Assembly: GCF_022267315.1 (NCBI RefSeq)
Contig: NZ_JAIKLE010000043.1
Span: forward strand, 1 to 52,600
Source: Maribellus maritimus
Lineage (GTDB): Bacteria; Bacteroidota; Bacteroidia; Bacteroidales; Prolixibacteraceae
Direction: 5' to 3'
DNA: 52,600 nucleotides
Part shown: one piece after another, positions 18,404 through 26,925 of the stretch
How the letters are laid out: the number at the start of each line of letters is the position of its first letter
How positions within the stretch are numbered: position 1 is the first letter of the stretch
Translations under genes and position numbers: made by a program
The notes under the pieces: model-generated
The model's database searches: none
What the model saw: only the letters and a program-made list of their open reading frames with translations
What the model was told of the DNA's origin: nothing

Positions 18404-19750
18404 ATGAAATTAAATGCTTTAACGGCCATTTCTCCGGTTGACGGAAGATACAACAGCAAGGTTGAAAATCTTTGGAAATATTTTAGTGAATATGCCCTGA
18501 TAAAATACAGGCTTTTTACCGAGGTTGAATATTTTGTCTCACTTTGTGAAATTCCGCTTCCACAGCTTGCAGATATCCCGCAGGAAAAGTTGAATAAATT
18601 GCGAGAACTTCATGAAAATTTCTCGGTAGAAGATGCACAGCGCATCAAAGACATTGAAAGTGTTACCAACCATGATGTTAAAGCTGTTGAGTATTTTATT
18701 AAAGAAGAGTTTGATAAGCTTGGTTTAGGAAAATATAAGGAATTTATACATTTTGCACTTACTTCGCAGGATGCGAACAATACCGCTATCCCTAAATCGA
18801 TTCAGGATGCTTTGGAAAATGAATACTATCCCCTGTTGCAGGAATTGATAGAGAAACTGTTAACTCTTGCTATTGAATGGAAAAGTGTTCCGATGTTGGC
18901 AAAAACGCACGGTCAACCTGCTTCTCCAACAAAATTGGGAAAAGAAATCAGAGTTTTTATCGAGCGGATAATGGTGCAGCTGGTGCATCTGAAATCCATT
19001 TCAATTGATGCCAAGTTTGGTGGCGCTACGGGTAATTTTAACGCTCATTTTGTGGCTTATCCCGTTGTAAACTGGGAAGAGTTTGCAAATAACTTCTGTA
19101 AGGAAAAACTGGGCTTAAATCGTTCCCAGTTTACTACTCAGATTTCGCATTACGATAATCATAGCGCTATTTTTGACGCGTTGAAAAGAATAAATAATAT
19201 TATCCTTGATTTAGATCGTGATATATGGACTTATGTTTCGATGAACTATTTCAAACAAAAAATTAAAAAAGGAGAAGTAGGTTCGTCAACTATGCCGCAC
19301 AAAGTAAATCCCATTGACTTTGAAAACTCGGAAGGCAATATAGGAATTGCCAATGCGGGATTTGAGCAGTTGGCATCAAAACTTCCCGTTTCACGTTTGC
19401 AGCGCGATTTGACGGATTCAACAGTTACCCGTTTTATAGGTGTTCCGTTTGGTCATACGATTATTGCAATAAAATCTACTTTAAAAGGCTTAAATAAATT
19501 ATTGCTGAATGAAACAGCCATCCAAAAAGATCTGGAAGATAACTGGGCCGTGGTCGCAGAAGCTATTCAAACCATTTTACGGCGTGAGTTTTTCCCAAAT
19601 CCCTATGAAGCATTAAAGGATCTTACGCGCAAAAATGACATAATCAACAAAGAAGCAATTCACAATTTTGTTGATTCTCTTCCTGTTGATGAAAAAATAA
19701 AAACTGAACTGAAAAAAATTACTCCGCAAAATTATACCGGTATTTTTTAA
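18404..19750 (+). CDS. purB: adenylosuccinate lyase
   Basis: PurB cleaves SAICAR to AICAR and adenylosuccinate to AMP, both with release of fumarate, in purine synthesis. The 448-residue protein belongs to the fumarase/aspartase superfamily and shows the signature loop SSTMPHKVNPIDFE. It also shows the KTHGQPASPTKLGKE segment with a catalytic His, and TSQDANNTA near the N-terminal substrate site. The long E. coli-like form (about 450 residues) fits. It is followed after 21 bp by an ABC exporter gene on the same strand. Confidence 0.97.
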   Translation: MKLNALTAISPVDGRYNSKVENLWKYFSEYALIKYRLFTEVEYFVSLCEIPLPQLADIPQEKLNKLRELHENFSVEDAQRIKDIESVTNHDVKAVEYFIKEEFDKLGLGKYKEFIHFALTSQDANNTAIPKSIQDALENEYYPLLQELIEKLLTLAIEWKSVPMLAKTHGQPASPTKLGKEIRVFIERIMVQLVHLKSISIDAKFGGATGNFNAHFVAYPVVNWEEFANNFCKEKLGLNRSQFTTQISHYDNHSAIFDALKRINNIILDLDRDIWTYVSMNYFKQKIKKGEVGSSTMPHKVNPIDFENSEGNIGIANAGFEQLASKLPVSRLQRDLTDSTVTRFIGVPFGHTIIAIKSTLKGLNKLLLNETAIQKDLEDNWAVVAEAIQTILRREFFPNPYEALKDLTRKNDIINKEAIHNFVDSLPVDEKIKTELKKITPQNYTGIF

Positions 19751-19771
19751 AGTTCAACTTAAAGCTATTTA

Positions 19772-21592
19772 ATGAAAGACTTTTTCAGACTGCTTCGTCG
19801 TTTTGTTCCACCATATAAATGGAAGCTGGTTTTAAATATTGTATATAACTTTTTTAGTGCCATTTTTGGGGCTTTCTCTTTTTTGTTACTTATACCTACG
19901 TTGCAAATTCTATTTGGTATAAAGGAATTGGTTACAGCGAAACCCGATTTCAGTTTAAGTATTAGCTCGGTTGCTGAATATGTGAATTATTATATTAGCG
20001 AGATAATTAAACAACATGGGCAGGAGAGAGCACTGATTTTTATCGGAGTTTTTATCATTCTGAATGTGTTATTGAAGACCGGATTTTACTATCTGGCAAA
20101 CTTTATGATTGTGGCCATCCGAAATGGTGTTGTGCGCGATATTCGTTCAATGATTTACCAAAAAATTATTTATCTCCCACTCGGATTTTTTTCGGAAGAA
20201 AAGAAAGGGGATATAATGGCGCGAATGACAAATGACGTAAACGAAGTGGAAAATTCAATTATGAATTCACTTGACATGATGATTAAAAATCCAATTCTGA
20301 TTATCGTGTCGGTTGCAGTGATGATTTATATGAGCTGGAGTCTTACTTTGTTTGTATTTATTGTTTTTCCTGTAGTTGGTTATATTATTGGTGCTATTGG
20401 AAAAAGTTTGAAAAAGAAATCGCGAAAGGGACAAGATAAAATGGGGGAGATTTTATCGATTATTGAAGAAGATCTGTCGGGCTTGAGAGTCATAAAATCG
20501 TTTAATGCTGAGAAGAAAGCCACAGGCAGGTTTGAAAAAGAAAACCAGAATTACTTCCAAATTATGAACCAACTGATGTGGAGACGATTTTTAGCACATC
20601 CGGTAAGTGAGTTTTTGGGGACAACGTTGATTATTGTTGTATTGTGGTATGGAGGAAGACTCATTCTGAGTGGAAACAGTTCACTTGATGCCGCCAGATT
20701 TATAGGTTACCTTGTCTTTTTCTATAATATAATCAATCCAGGGAAAGCATTTTCGACAGCGCTATACAGTGTAGAAAAAGGTCTGGCGTCAATGGAGAGA
20801 ATCGACCGTATTTTGCTGACAGAAACCAATATTGTTGAGAAAGTAGATGCAAAAGAAATAAATGAGTTCAACGAAAGCGTAAACTATAAGGATGTTTCGT
20901 TTTCGTATGGCGCTACACCTGTTTTAAAGAATGTTTCGCTTAAAATTGAAAAGGGAAAGACCATTGCCTTTGTAGGGAAATCGGGGGGGGGGAAAACTAC
21001 TTTGGTTGACTTGCTTCCACGCTTTTGGGATGTTACAGAAGGTGCAATTGAAATTGACGGAATTGATTTACGTGATTTGAAAATCAGAAGCCTGCGAAAT
21101 TTAATAGGAAACGTAAATCAGGAACCAATTCTTTTTAACGATACTTTTTTTAATAACATTGCTTTTGGAATGGAAAATCCCAAAACGGAAGATGTTATTC
21201 ATGCAGCGAAAATTGCCAATGCTCATGATTTTATTATGGAGTATGAACAGGGTTATGACACTCCGATTGGTGACAGAGGAGATAAATTGTCTGGTGGCCA
21301 AAAGCAGCGGATTTCTATTGCGCGTGCGGTTCTGAATAACCCGCCCATACTGATCTTGGATGAAGCAACTTCCGCTCTTGATACGGAATCGGAACGACTG
21401 GTTCAGGATGCGCTTGGAAAATTGATGAAGAACAGAACTTCGCTGGTTATTGCTCACCGTCTTTCAACCATAAAAAATGCTGACCTTATTTGTGTTGTGC
21501 ACAAAGGAAAAATTGTAGAAAAAGGGACACACGACGAACTTTTGAAACTAAACGGACACTACGAGAAGTTACATAAAATGCAGGTCTTTTAA
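19772..21592 (+). CDS. MsbA-like ABC transporter, fused membrane and ATPase domains
   Basis: The 606-residue half-transporter has a type IV exporter membrane domain (about residues 1-330, six helices) and a C-terminal ATPase (about 360-605). The ATPase shows Walker A as GKSGGGKTT, the LSGGQKQR signature, Walker B ILILDEATSALD and the switch His in IAHRLSTI. Lipid A or lipid export is the best guess from overall architecture, acting as a homodimer in the inner membrane. The Walker A codons contain an uninterrupted run of ten G residues (20983-20992). It lies 21 bp after purB. Confidence 0.93.
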   Translation: MKDFFRLLRRFVPPYKWKLVLNIVYNFFSAIFGAFSFLLLIPTLQILFGIKELVTAKPDFSLSISSVAEYVNYYISEIIKQHGQERALIFIGVFIILNVLLKTGFYYLANFMIVAIRNGVVRDIRSMIYQKIIYLPLGFFSEEKKGDIMARMTNDVNEVENSIMNSLDMMIKNPILIIVSVAVMIYMSWSLTLFVFIVFPVVGYIIGAIGKSLKKKSRKGQDKMGEILSIIEEDLSGLRVIKSFNAEKKATGRFEKENQNYFQIMNQLMWRRFLAHPVSEFLGTTLIIVVLWYGGRLILSGNSSLDAARFIGYLVFFYNIINPGKAFSTALYSVEKGLASMERIDRILLTETNIVEKVDAKEINEFNESVNYKDVSFSYGATPVLKNVSLKIEKGKTIAFVGKSGGGKTTLVDLLPRFWDVTEGAIEIDGIDLRDLKIRSLRNLIGNVNQEPILFNDTFFNNIAFGMENPKTEDVIHAAKIANAHDFIMEYEQGYDTPIGDRGDKLSGGQKQRISIARAVLNNPPILILDEATSALDTESERLVQDALGKLMKNRTSLVIAHRLSTIKNADLICVVHKGKIVEKGTHDELLKLNGHYEKLHKMQVF

Positions 21593-21605
21593 AGTATTTG
21601 TTTTG

Positions 21606-22322
21606 TTAAAAATGGGCCAGAACATCAGCTAGGTGTATTGTTCTGATTGGCAGTTTTTGTTTTTTTATATAAGCTTCAATATTTAACAGACAGGAAGCTT
21701 CGGTTGAAACAATATATTCTGCACCTGTTCTTAACGCATTTTCAACTTTTTGTTCGGTCATTGCAGCTGATATGTCATGAAATTTAGCGGCAAAAGTTCC
21801 TCCAAAACCGCAGCATGTTGTTGTATCTTCCATTTCGATTAGTTCCAGCCCTTTTACATTTTTCAATAGCTTTCGCGGTTCCTCTTTGATTCCATACTCA
21901 CGTAAACCGGCACAAGAGTCGTGAAACGTAACTTTGTGGTTAAATTCTGCCTGAAAATCAGTAATTCCCAAATGATTCGCAAGGAAATCAGAAAACTCAA
22001 AAATATGCGGAGCCAATTGTCTGTATTTGTTTAATTGATCTTCGTTTGTTAGCAGGCGTTCATAATAGTTTCTTATAAAACCGGTACACGACGCCGAAGG
22101 AGAAACAATTGTTTTGGCTTCGGAGAAATCGTTTAGAAATTTTACAGCCATTGTTTTGGCTTCTTTCCAATAGCCACTGTTAAATGCAGGTTGTCCGCAG
22201 CAAGTTTGTTCCGGATTATAATTTACTTCACATCCTGCCTTTTTTAATATGGCTATAAAATTTGCAGCTGTTTTGGGATAAAGCTGGTCAATAAAACAGG
22301 GAATAAAAGCATTAACCTCCAT
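21606..22322 (-). CDS. LutA-like (Fe-S)-binding cysteine-rich-domain protein
   Basis: The protein contains two cysteine-rich CCG domains of the LutA/GlpC/heterodisulfide reductase type: FIPCFID with TCCGQPAFNSG, then FHDSCAGLREYG with TTCCGFGG. In other bacteria LutA works with LutB and LutC to oxidise L-lactate. No LutB or LutC gene is adjacent, so it is an orphan or its partners lie elsewhere. I chose the ATG at 22322 (MEVNAFIPC, 238 residues). The open frame extends upstream to 22457 only by reading through the antisense of tRNA-Trp, so that extension is not protein. Confidence 0.88.
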   Translation of the reverse strand: MEVNAFIPCFIDQLYPKTAANFIAILKKAGCEVNYNPEQTCCGQPAFNSGYWKEAKTMAVKFLNDFSEAKTIVSPSASCTGFIRNYYERLLTNEDQLNKYRQLAPHIFEFSDFLANHLGITDFQAEFNHKVTFHDSCAGLREYGIKEEPRKLLKNVKGLELIEMEDTTTCCGFGGTFAAKFHDISAAMTEQKVENALRTGAEYIVSTEASCLLNIEAYIKKQKLPIRTIHLADVLAHF

Positions 22323-22372
22323 TAGGAATAAAATTTTAGTGAAAATATAAAAATGAAATGGTGTTAAAAAAG

Positions 22373-22398
22373 AAAAAGCCGTATTTCTACAGCTTTTT
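22373..22398 (-). terminator. terminator of tRNA-Trp
   Basis: On the minus strand an 11-bp stem (one G-U pair) with a GAAA loop begins one base after the tRNA 3' end and runs into a T-rich tract. Confidence 0.8.
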
Positions 22399-22399
22399 G

Positions 22400-22472
22400 C
22401 ACGGGAGGAGAGACTCGAACTCCCGACACCTGGTTTTGGAGACCAGTGCTCTGCCAACTGAGCTACACCCGT
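22400..22472 (-). tRNA. tRNA-Trp (anticodon CCA)
   Basis: The minus strand folds into a 73-nt cloverleaf. It has a D-arm GCTCAGTTGGCAGAGC, an anticodon stem-loop CTGGTCTCCAAAACCAG with CCA in the loop, a T-arm with GTTCGAGTC, and a discriminator G. The acceptor stem has a T-T mismatch at its sixth pair. CCA is not encoded. Confidence 0.92.
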
Positions 22473-22592
22473 GTTTCTTTTTGCGAGTGCAAATATAATA
22501 ATTCAATTTATATTACCTAAACTTTTTTGCGCAGGAGAAGTGTGTATTTTCAGGTTTTACACACAAAAAGTTATTAACAATAAAAGAAATAA

Positions 22593-22622
22593 AAAATCCA
22601 CCAGTTAAAACCGGTGGATTTT
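22593..22622 (-). terminator. terminator of tRNA-Ser
   Basis: On the minus strand AAAATCCACC pairs with GGTGGATTTT across a 10-nt loop just downstream of tRNA-Ser and ends in a T6 run. Confidence 0.82.
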
Positions 22623-22625
22623 CTG

Positions 22626-22710
22626 CGGAGAGAGAGGGATTCGAACCCCCGGTACCTCTCGGTACAACGGTTTTCAAGACCGCCGCATTCGACCACTCTG
22701 CCATCTCTCC
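22626..22710 (-). tRNA. tRNA-Ser (anticodon UGA)
   Basis: The minus strand folds into an 85-nt class II tRNA. The acceptor is GGAGAGA/TCTCTCC, the anticodon loop CTTGAAA carries TGA, the variable arm is long (TACCGAGAGGTA) as expected for serine, the T-arm has GGTTCGAATCC and the discriminator is G. Confidence 0.94.
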
Positions 22711-22990
22711 AGGCGCGACAAAAGTAGAATTTTTTTTGAATACACAAAAACCTTTTAGTTGAAAAATAACTTTTTTGATGAAAAAAAAAGATGCGTTTGG
22801 TTTGGTTTTTTAAAACTTATTTCGGAATTTAGTGAAGCTATAAAAAAGTTCTCTGAAACTATTGATTTTACTGGTAGTCTAGAATGCCGAAGAGTTTTAT
22901 TTTTCAATTTTAGACAGAGAATATAAGTTTTATAAAATTATTTAACACACTTATTTTCAATAATTTAATAATTATTTAAATTTTTGCCGT

Positions 22991-23263
22991 ATGAACAAAG
23001 CACAATTAATTGATGCAATGGCCGAAAAAGCAGGCCTAACTAAAGCAGACGCTAAAAAAGCTCTTGACGCATTTGTTTCTGCAACTACTGATGCCTTAAA
23101 AGATGGTGATAGAGTTGCGCTTATTGGATTTGGCTCATTTTCAGTTTCTGAACGTGGTGCCAGAACAGGAAGAAACCCGCAGACGGGTAAAGAAATTACA
23201 ATTCCAGCTAAAAAAGTTGTAAAATTTAAAGCTGGTGCAGAATTAGCAGACGCTGTATCGTAA
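22991..23263 (+). CDS. HU-family DNA-binding protein
   Basis: This 90-residue nucleoid protein has the full HU fold: N-terminal helices ([20 protein letters not shown]), the [20 protein letters not shown] segment that forms the beta-arm entry, and the [13 protein letters not shown]-terminal helix. It bends and compacts DNA without sequence specificity. It is a single-gene unit followed by a strong terminator. A second, more divergent HU-family gene lies at 28699-28983. Confidence 0.95.
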   Translation: MNKAQLIDAMAEKAGLTKADAKKALDAFVSATTDALKDGDRVALIGFGSFSVSERGARTGRNPQTGKEITIPAKKVVKFKAGAELADAVS

Positions 23264-23280
23264 CTGAAACGGATAGAAAG

Positions 23281-23312
23281 AAAGGGAAACAAGAAATTGT
23301 TTCCCTTTTTTT
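23281..23312 (+). terminator. intrinsic terminator after the HU gene
   Basis: AAAGGGAAACAA, loop GAAA, TTGTTTCCCTTT forms a perfect 12-bp stem followed by a T-run. Confidence 0.9.
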
Positions 23313-23334
23313 ATTTTTGTTTAAAATGGTATTT

Positions 23335-24021
23335 ATGCATAAAAATCTTCTTCGCTATCTGTCAAAATTTATAACCCCGGCCAGGTTGGCTCTTTTTGAA
23401 AAAGTTTTAAATGAACGTACAAATTATATTACCGTCGTTCTTGAAGATATTTTTCAGCCGCAAAATGCCAGTGCCGTTTTACGTTCCTGTGATTGCTTTG
23501 GTATTCAGAATGTACACGTTATTGAAAACAGAAATGAGTTTACTGTAAATAAAGAAGTGTCTCTGGGCTCTTCAAAATGGCTAAGTATTCAAAAATATAA
23601 CGAGGAAGAGCATAATAGTCAGAACGCGATTAAAAAATTAAAAAAGGACGGTTATCGTATCATCGCGACTACCCCACATACCAGCGAGCAGACACTTCAT
23701 GAATTTGATGTACGAAAAGGAAAAGCCGCATTGGTTTTTGGTTCTGAACTGCCAGGTGTTTCCGAAATAATTATGAATGAAGCTGATGAATTTTTAAAAA
23801 TACCGATGTACGGATTTACCGAGAGTTTTAATATTTCCGTTTCAGCTGCTTTGGTTTTGTATGAAATTTCAAATCGTTTGCGTGAATTGGAACCGGAAAA
23901 ATGGAAATTGCCAGAGAAAGAAAAAGATGAAATAAAATTGGAATGGATAAGATCAACTGTCAAACAAAGTCAGTTGCTTGAAGAACGTTTTTATAAAGAA
24001 ATGACAAAAGAGCAGGATTAG
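23335..24021 (+). CDS. TrmH/SpoU-family RNA 2'-O-methyltransferase
   Basis: The protein belongs to the SpoU knotted methylase family; tRNA Gm18 methylation by TrmH is the likely activity. Motif 1 is visible as ILEDI-like VVLEDIFQPQNASAVLRSCD (Asn and Arg of the active site). Motif 2/3 is VFGSELPGVSE followed by the IPMYGFTESFNISVSAAL knot. An N-terminal LLRYLSKFITPARLALFEKV helix matches TrmH. I prefer the ATG at 23335; another ATG lies at 23326, and a TTG at 23317 falls close behind the HU terminator and is unlikely. The last 4 bp overlap the convergent hydrolase gene. Confidence 0.9.
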   Translation: MHKNLLRYLSKFITPARLALFEKVLNERTNYITVVLEDIFQPQNASAVLRSCDCFGIQNVHVIENRNEFTVNKEVSLGSSKWLSIQKYNEEEHNSQNAIKKLKKDGYRIIATTPHTSEQTLHEFDVRKGKAALVFGSELPGVSEIIMNEADEFLKIPMYGFTESFNISVSAALVLYEISNRLRELEPEKWKLPEKEKDEIKLEWIRSTVKQSQLLEERFYKEMTKEQD

Positions 24022-24653
24022 CCTACCATTTTAAAAAAAACATCGAGGGGAATTAACTTTACTCCTTTTTTCTCCCAATTTTCAAACGGTAGTGGTATTT
24101 TGGGAAGTTCTTTGATAGCATCCTTAATCACAATAATGTTTTTGACTTTTCTGTTTAATCCTTTTACAGCATAATCTACACATACATTGGTTGTAACACC
24201 ATAAACAACCACTGTGTCAGGATTAATCATTTTTAAAATCTTTTTTGTCCACTGATTCCCTGAAAATACATCAAATGCATCTTTTCTGATGATAAAATTT
24301 CGGTATTTGTTAAGGTCCAGAATCTCGGGTGTAATCAAATATTCCTTGTTCCAGTCAAATATTACAGGATCTTCCGGGGCAGTTTCATTTATATAATCGG
24401 CACCTTCTGTTCCGGCCATACAATGCTCAGGAAATGTTTTTATAAAATCGGGGGAAGAATCCAATTCGGGCGAATTATAAAAATGATGATCTGCTGAATT
24501 TACTACCCGTATCATTTTTTTTTCAGCAAACTCTGTTAATTCTTTCCATTTGTTTTTGAGGTTCTCTGCACCTTCAACATAAAGTTTTCCATCAGGTTCC
24601 ACAAAATCTTTTTGTGTGTCAACATTCCAGAATAGCCAATTGGAAAAATCCAT
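24018..24653 (-). CDS. isochorismatase-family cysteine hydrolase (nicotinamidase-like)
   Basis: The 211-residue protein shows the isochorismatase/nicotinamidase fold. The catalytic Asp sits in FWNVDTQKDFV, metal-type ligands in NSADHHFY, and the nucleophile Cys in VVYGVTTNVCVDYAVKGL, with the cis-peptide preceding it. Nicotinamidase (nicotinamide to nicotinate, NAD salvage) is the most likely activity, but the family also includes other amidases. Its 3' end overlaps the convergent TrmH-type gene by 4 bp. Confidence 0.85.
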   Translation of the reverse strand: MDFSNWLFWNVDTQKDFVEPDGKLYVEGAENLKNKWKELTEFAEKKMIRVVNSADHHFYNSPELDSSPDFIKTFPEHCMAGTEGADYINETAPEDPVIFDWNKEYLITPEILDLNKYRNFIIRKDAFDVFSGNQWTKKILKMINPDTVVVYGVTTNVCVDYAVKGLNRKVKNIIVIKDAIKELPKIPLPFENWEKKGVKLIPLDVFFKMVG

Positions 24654-24737
24654 TGTTCTTCTTTTATAAAATTCCTTTAAATTTATTTATTTATAATGAT
24701 TCTTAAGTGTTCTGAATGTTAAATTTTTATTGCAAAA

Positions 24738-24760
24738 AAAACCGGAAGAATTCCGGTTTT
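24738..24760. terminator. bidirectional terminator between dsbD and the hydrolase gene
   Basis: AAAACCGGAA, loop GAA, TTCCGGTTTT has A and T tracts on both sides. It lies 20 bp beyond the dsbD stop on the minus strand. Confidence 0.75.
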
Positions 24761-24779
24761 AATTTTGTCAATATATTTT

Positions 24780-26732
24780 TTAGATTCCTTTTTCTAGAAA
24801 TGTTTTAAATTCTTCATCGTCAAAAGTAACACTCATTGTATATTCAGTGCCATCCGGTTCAACGATAGCATGATAAGGAATTGTGTTTGTCCCGTATTTT
24901 GAAATAAGAAGATCCAGATTTTTCTGTCCCATGGTCTTTTTTACTTTTCCGTCAACTTCTGAGCTTGTCCATTCATCTTCTGGCAGTTTTGTTCGGTCAT
25001 CAGTATACAAGCCGATAATAACATACTTTTCTGATAGTATTTGTAAAGCTTCCGGATCTGCCCAAACCGAGTTTTCCATTTTTTTACAGTTTGCACATGC
25101 ATGCCCTTTAAATACAACAAATGCTGGTTTTCCCTGTTCCTGCGCACATGCAAGTCCCTGTTCATAATCAAAATATCCCGGCAATCCATGCGGAAGGTGC
25201 AGTTTGTCGGCATATTTGGCCGGACCACAAAGTTCTTCAGTTGATGAACTGTGAACACCATTGGACGAAGTATTTTGCGTCAAATATGTATTCGTGCTTG
25301 CCGGTGGAATTAGTGATGAAATTGAAGATAACGGATTCCCCAATAAGCCGGTAAATAAATAAATTACAAAGGTAAATGTAGCAATCGAAAGAAATAATCT
25401 TCCAACACTAACATAAGGTAAATCACTGTCGTGCGAAAATTTAATTTTGCCCAGAAAATACATTCCTAAAATGGAGAATACTACAATCCAGATTGCCAGA
25501 TAAATTTCGCGGCTTAATATCCCAAGACCGTAAACCTGATCAATATTGCTCACAAATTTTAACCCAAATGCCAAAAGGATAAAGGCAAAAACAACTTTTA
25601 TTGCATTTAGCCAACCGCCTGATTTGGGAAGTTTACTTAATGCAGAAGGGAATATGGCAAGCAATGTAAATGGAGTTGCAAAAGCCAGTCCAAAAAAGAA
25701 CATCCCAATCAGAGGACGCATTCCGCCATCCTGAACAGCTTGAATAATAAGTGCCCCAATAAACGGTCCTGTACATGAAAATGAAACGATAACGGTTGTT
25801 AGCGCCATAAAAAATGCTCCAATCAACCCACCTTTGTCAGCCTGAGAGTCGGTTTTGTTAACCAGGCTGCTGGGTAGAACAATCTCAAAAGCTCCGAAAA
25901 AGGAAATAGCAAAAACAAGGAATAAAATAAAAAACAAGATATTTGGAATCCAGTGGGTACTTAAGATACTTCCTACATTTGGTCCAAAAATTCCGAAGGA
26001 AAATAAGGCTCCAAGCAAGGTGAAAATAAGTACGATTGAGAATCCAAAAAAGAATCCGGTTCTTATGGCTTTACTGCGGTTTTCGCTTCCACGCATAAAA
26101 AAAGATACTGTCATGGGTATCATCGGAAATACACAAGGAGTCAAAATGGCAGCCAGACCAGCCAGTGCCGATATTAAAATAAATAACCAAATGGTTTGTC
26201 CGCTGGCTGAGCCTGAAGTTGATGAGGTTGTAATTTCTTCGTTGGATGTCGGAGACAGTCCTGTTTCACCTGATGTTTTCCCTTTGTTAAATGTAAACGA
26301 AAATTCGGTTTCATTGGGTGGAGTACAGGTTTCGTCATTACAACTCATAAAAAGAACATATCCTTTTATTTCTATCTCATTGTCGGTTAGTAACTTAATT
26401 TTTTGAGTTAAAGTTGCTTCATGACTAAAATATCCTACGTTCATTTGAAAAGTTTCATCAAAAACCTTAACCGGTTCGGGATTTTTTTGAATATCCCCGA
26501 TAAATTCAAATTTTGTGGAATCATCAAAAACAAATGCCGTTGCGATTGGCCCTCCTTCCGGCAAATAGGTATCATACAGGTGCCAACCATCTTCAATTGA
26601 GGCTTTGAAGATTAATTCAACTTCGTTTCCGTTTTGTTTGGAGTCAAAGGTCCAGGAAGTTGGGTTTACAATTTGCCCTTTTACAAACAGGACTGATAGT
26701 AGCAAAACAATAATAACTGATAGTTTCTTCAT
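24780..26732 (-). CDS. dsbD: thiol:disulfide interchange protein DsbD
   Basis: DsbD carries reducing power from cytoplasmic thioredoxin across the inner membrane to periplasmic thiol proteins. The 650-residue precursor has a signal peptide and an N-terminal immunoglobulin-like domain with the redox pair in MSCNDETCTPP (about residue 130). Eight membrane helices (about 190-480) hold the catalytic Cys pair in ILTPCVFPM and SFSCTGPF. The C-terminal thioredoxin-like domain (about 520-650) has the active site ACANCK. The TlpA-like lipoprotein at 15391-16485 is a possible client. A bidirectional terminator follows. Confidence 0.93.
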   Translation of the reverse strand: MKKLSVIIVLLLSVLFVKGQIVNPTSWTFDSKQNGNEVELIFKASIEDGWHLYDTYLPEGGPIATAFVFDDSTKFEFIGDIQKNPEPVKVFDETFQMNVGYFSHEATLTQKIKLLTDNEIEIKGYVLFMSCNDETCTPPNETEFSFTFNKGKTSGETGLSPTSNEEITTSSTSGSASGQTIWLFILISALAGLAAILTPCVFPMIPMTVSFFMRGSENRSKAIRTGFFFGFSIVLIFTLLGALFSFGIFGPNVGSILSTHWIPNILFFILFLVFAISFFGAFEIVLPSSLVNKTDSQADKGGLIGAFFMALTTVIVSFSCTGPFIGALIIQAVQDGGMRPLIGMFFFGLAFATPFTLLAIFPSALSKLPKSGGWLNAIKVVFAFILLAFGLKFVSNIDQVYGLGILSREIYLAIWIVVFSILGMYFLGKIKFSHDSDLPYVSVGRLFLSIATFTFVIYLFTGLLGNPLSSISSLIPPASTNTYLTQNTSSNGVHSSSTEELCGPAKYADKLHLPHGLPGYFDYEQGLACAQEQGKPAFVVFKGHACANCKKMENSVWADPEALQILSEKYVIIGLYTDDRTKLPEDEWTSSEVDGKVKKTMGQKNLDLLISKYGTNTIPYHAIVEPDGTEYTMSVTFDDEEFKTFLEKGI

Positions 26733-26890
26733 TTTAATATGGCGTTTTCTTTTATGTTAAATATGCACAAATATAAATATGTTCATAAAACAAAAATGAT
26801 TCCATTTGGTTTGCTGTGACAAAAGTTCCATTTATGGCAAAAAAATAATCAATTAATGTAACATTTTATGAATTTTAACAGAATTTTAAA

Positions 26891-26924
26891 AAAAAGCCGC
26901 TCATTTTTGAATGAACGGCTTTTT
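26891..26924 (-). terminator. intrinsic terminator of the RNase G gene
   Basis: AAAAAGCCG pairs with CGGCTTTTT, with an inner TCATT/AATGA helix and one C-A mismatch. It sits directly after the stop codon (minus strand) and runs into a T-tract. Confidence 0.82.
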
Positions 26925-26925
26925 C

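Noticed and set aside
22323..22457. N-terminal extension of the LutA-like frame
   Set aside because: The extra residues are the tRNA-Trp and its terminator read as protein; the family begins at the ATG at 22322.
22513..22704. 63-residue minus-strand frame
   Set aside because: It is tRNA-Ser and its terminator read as protein.
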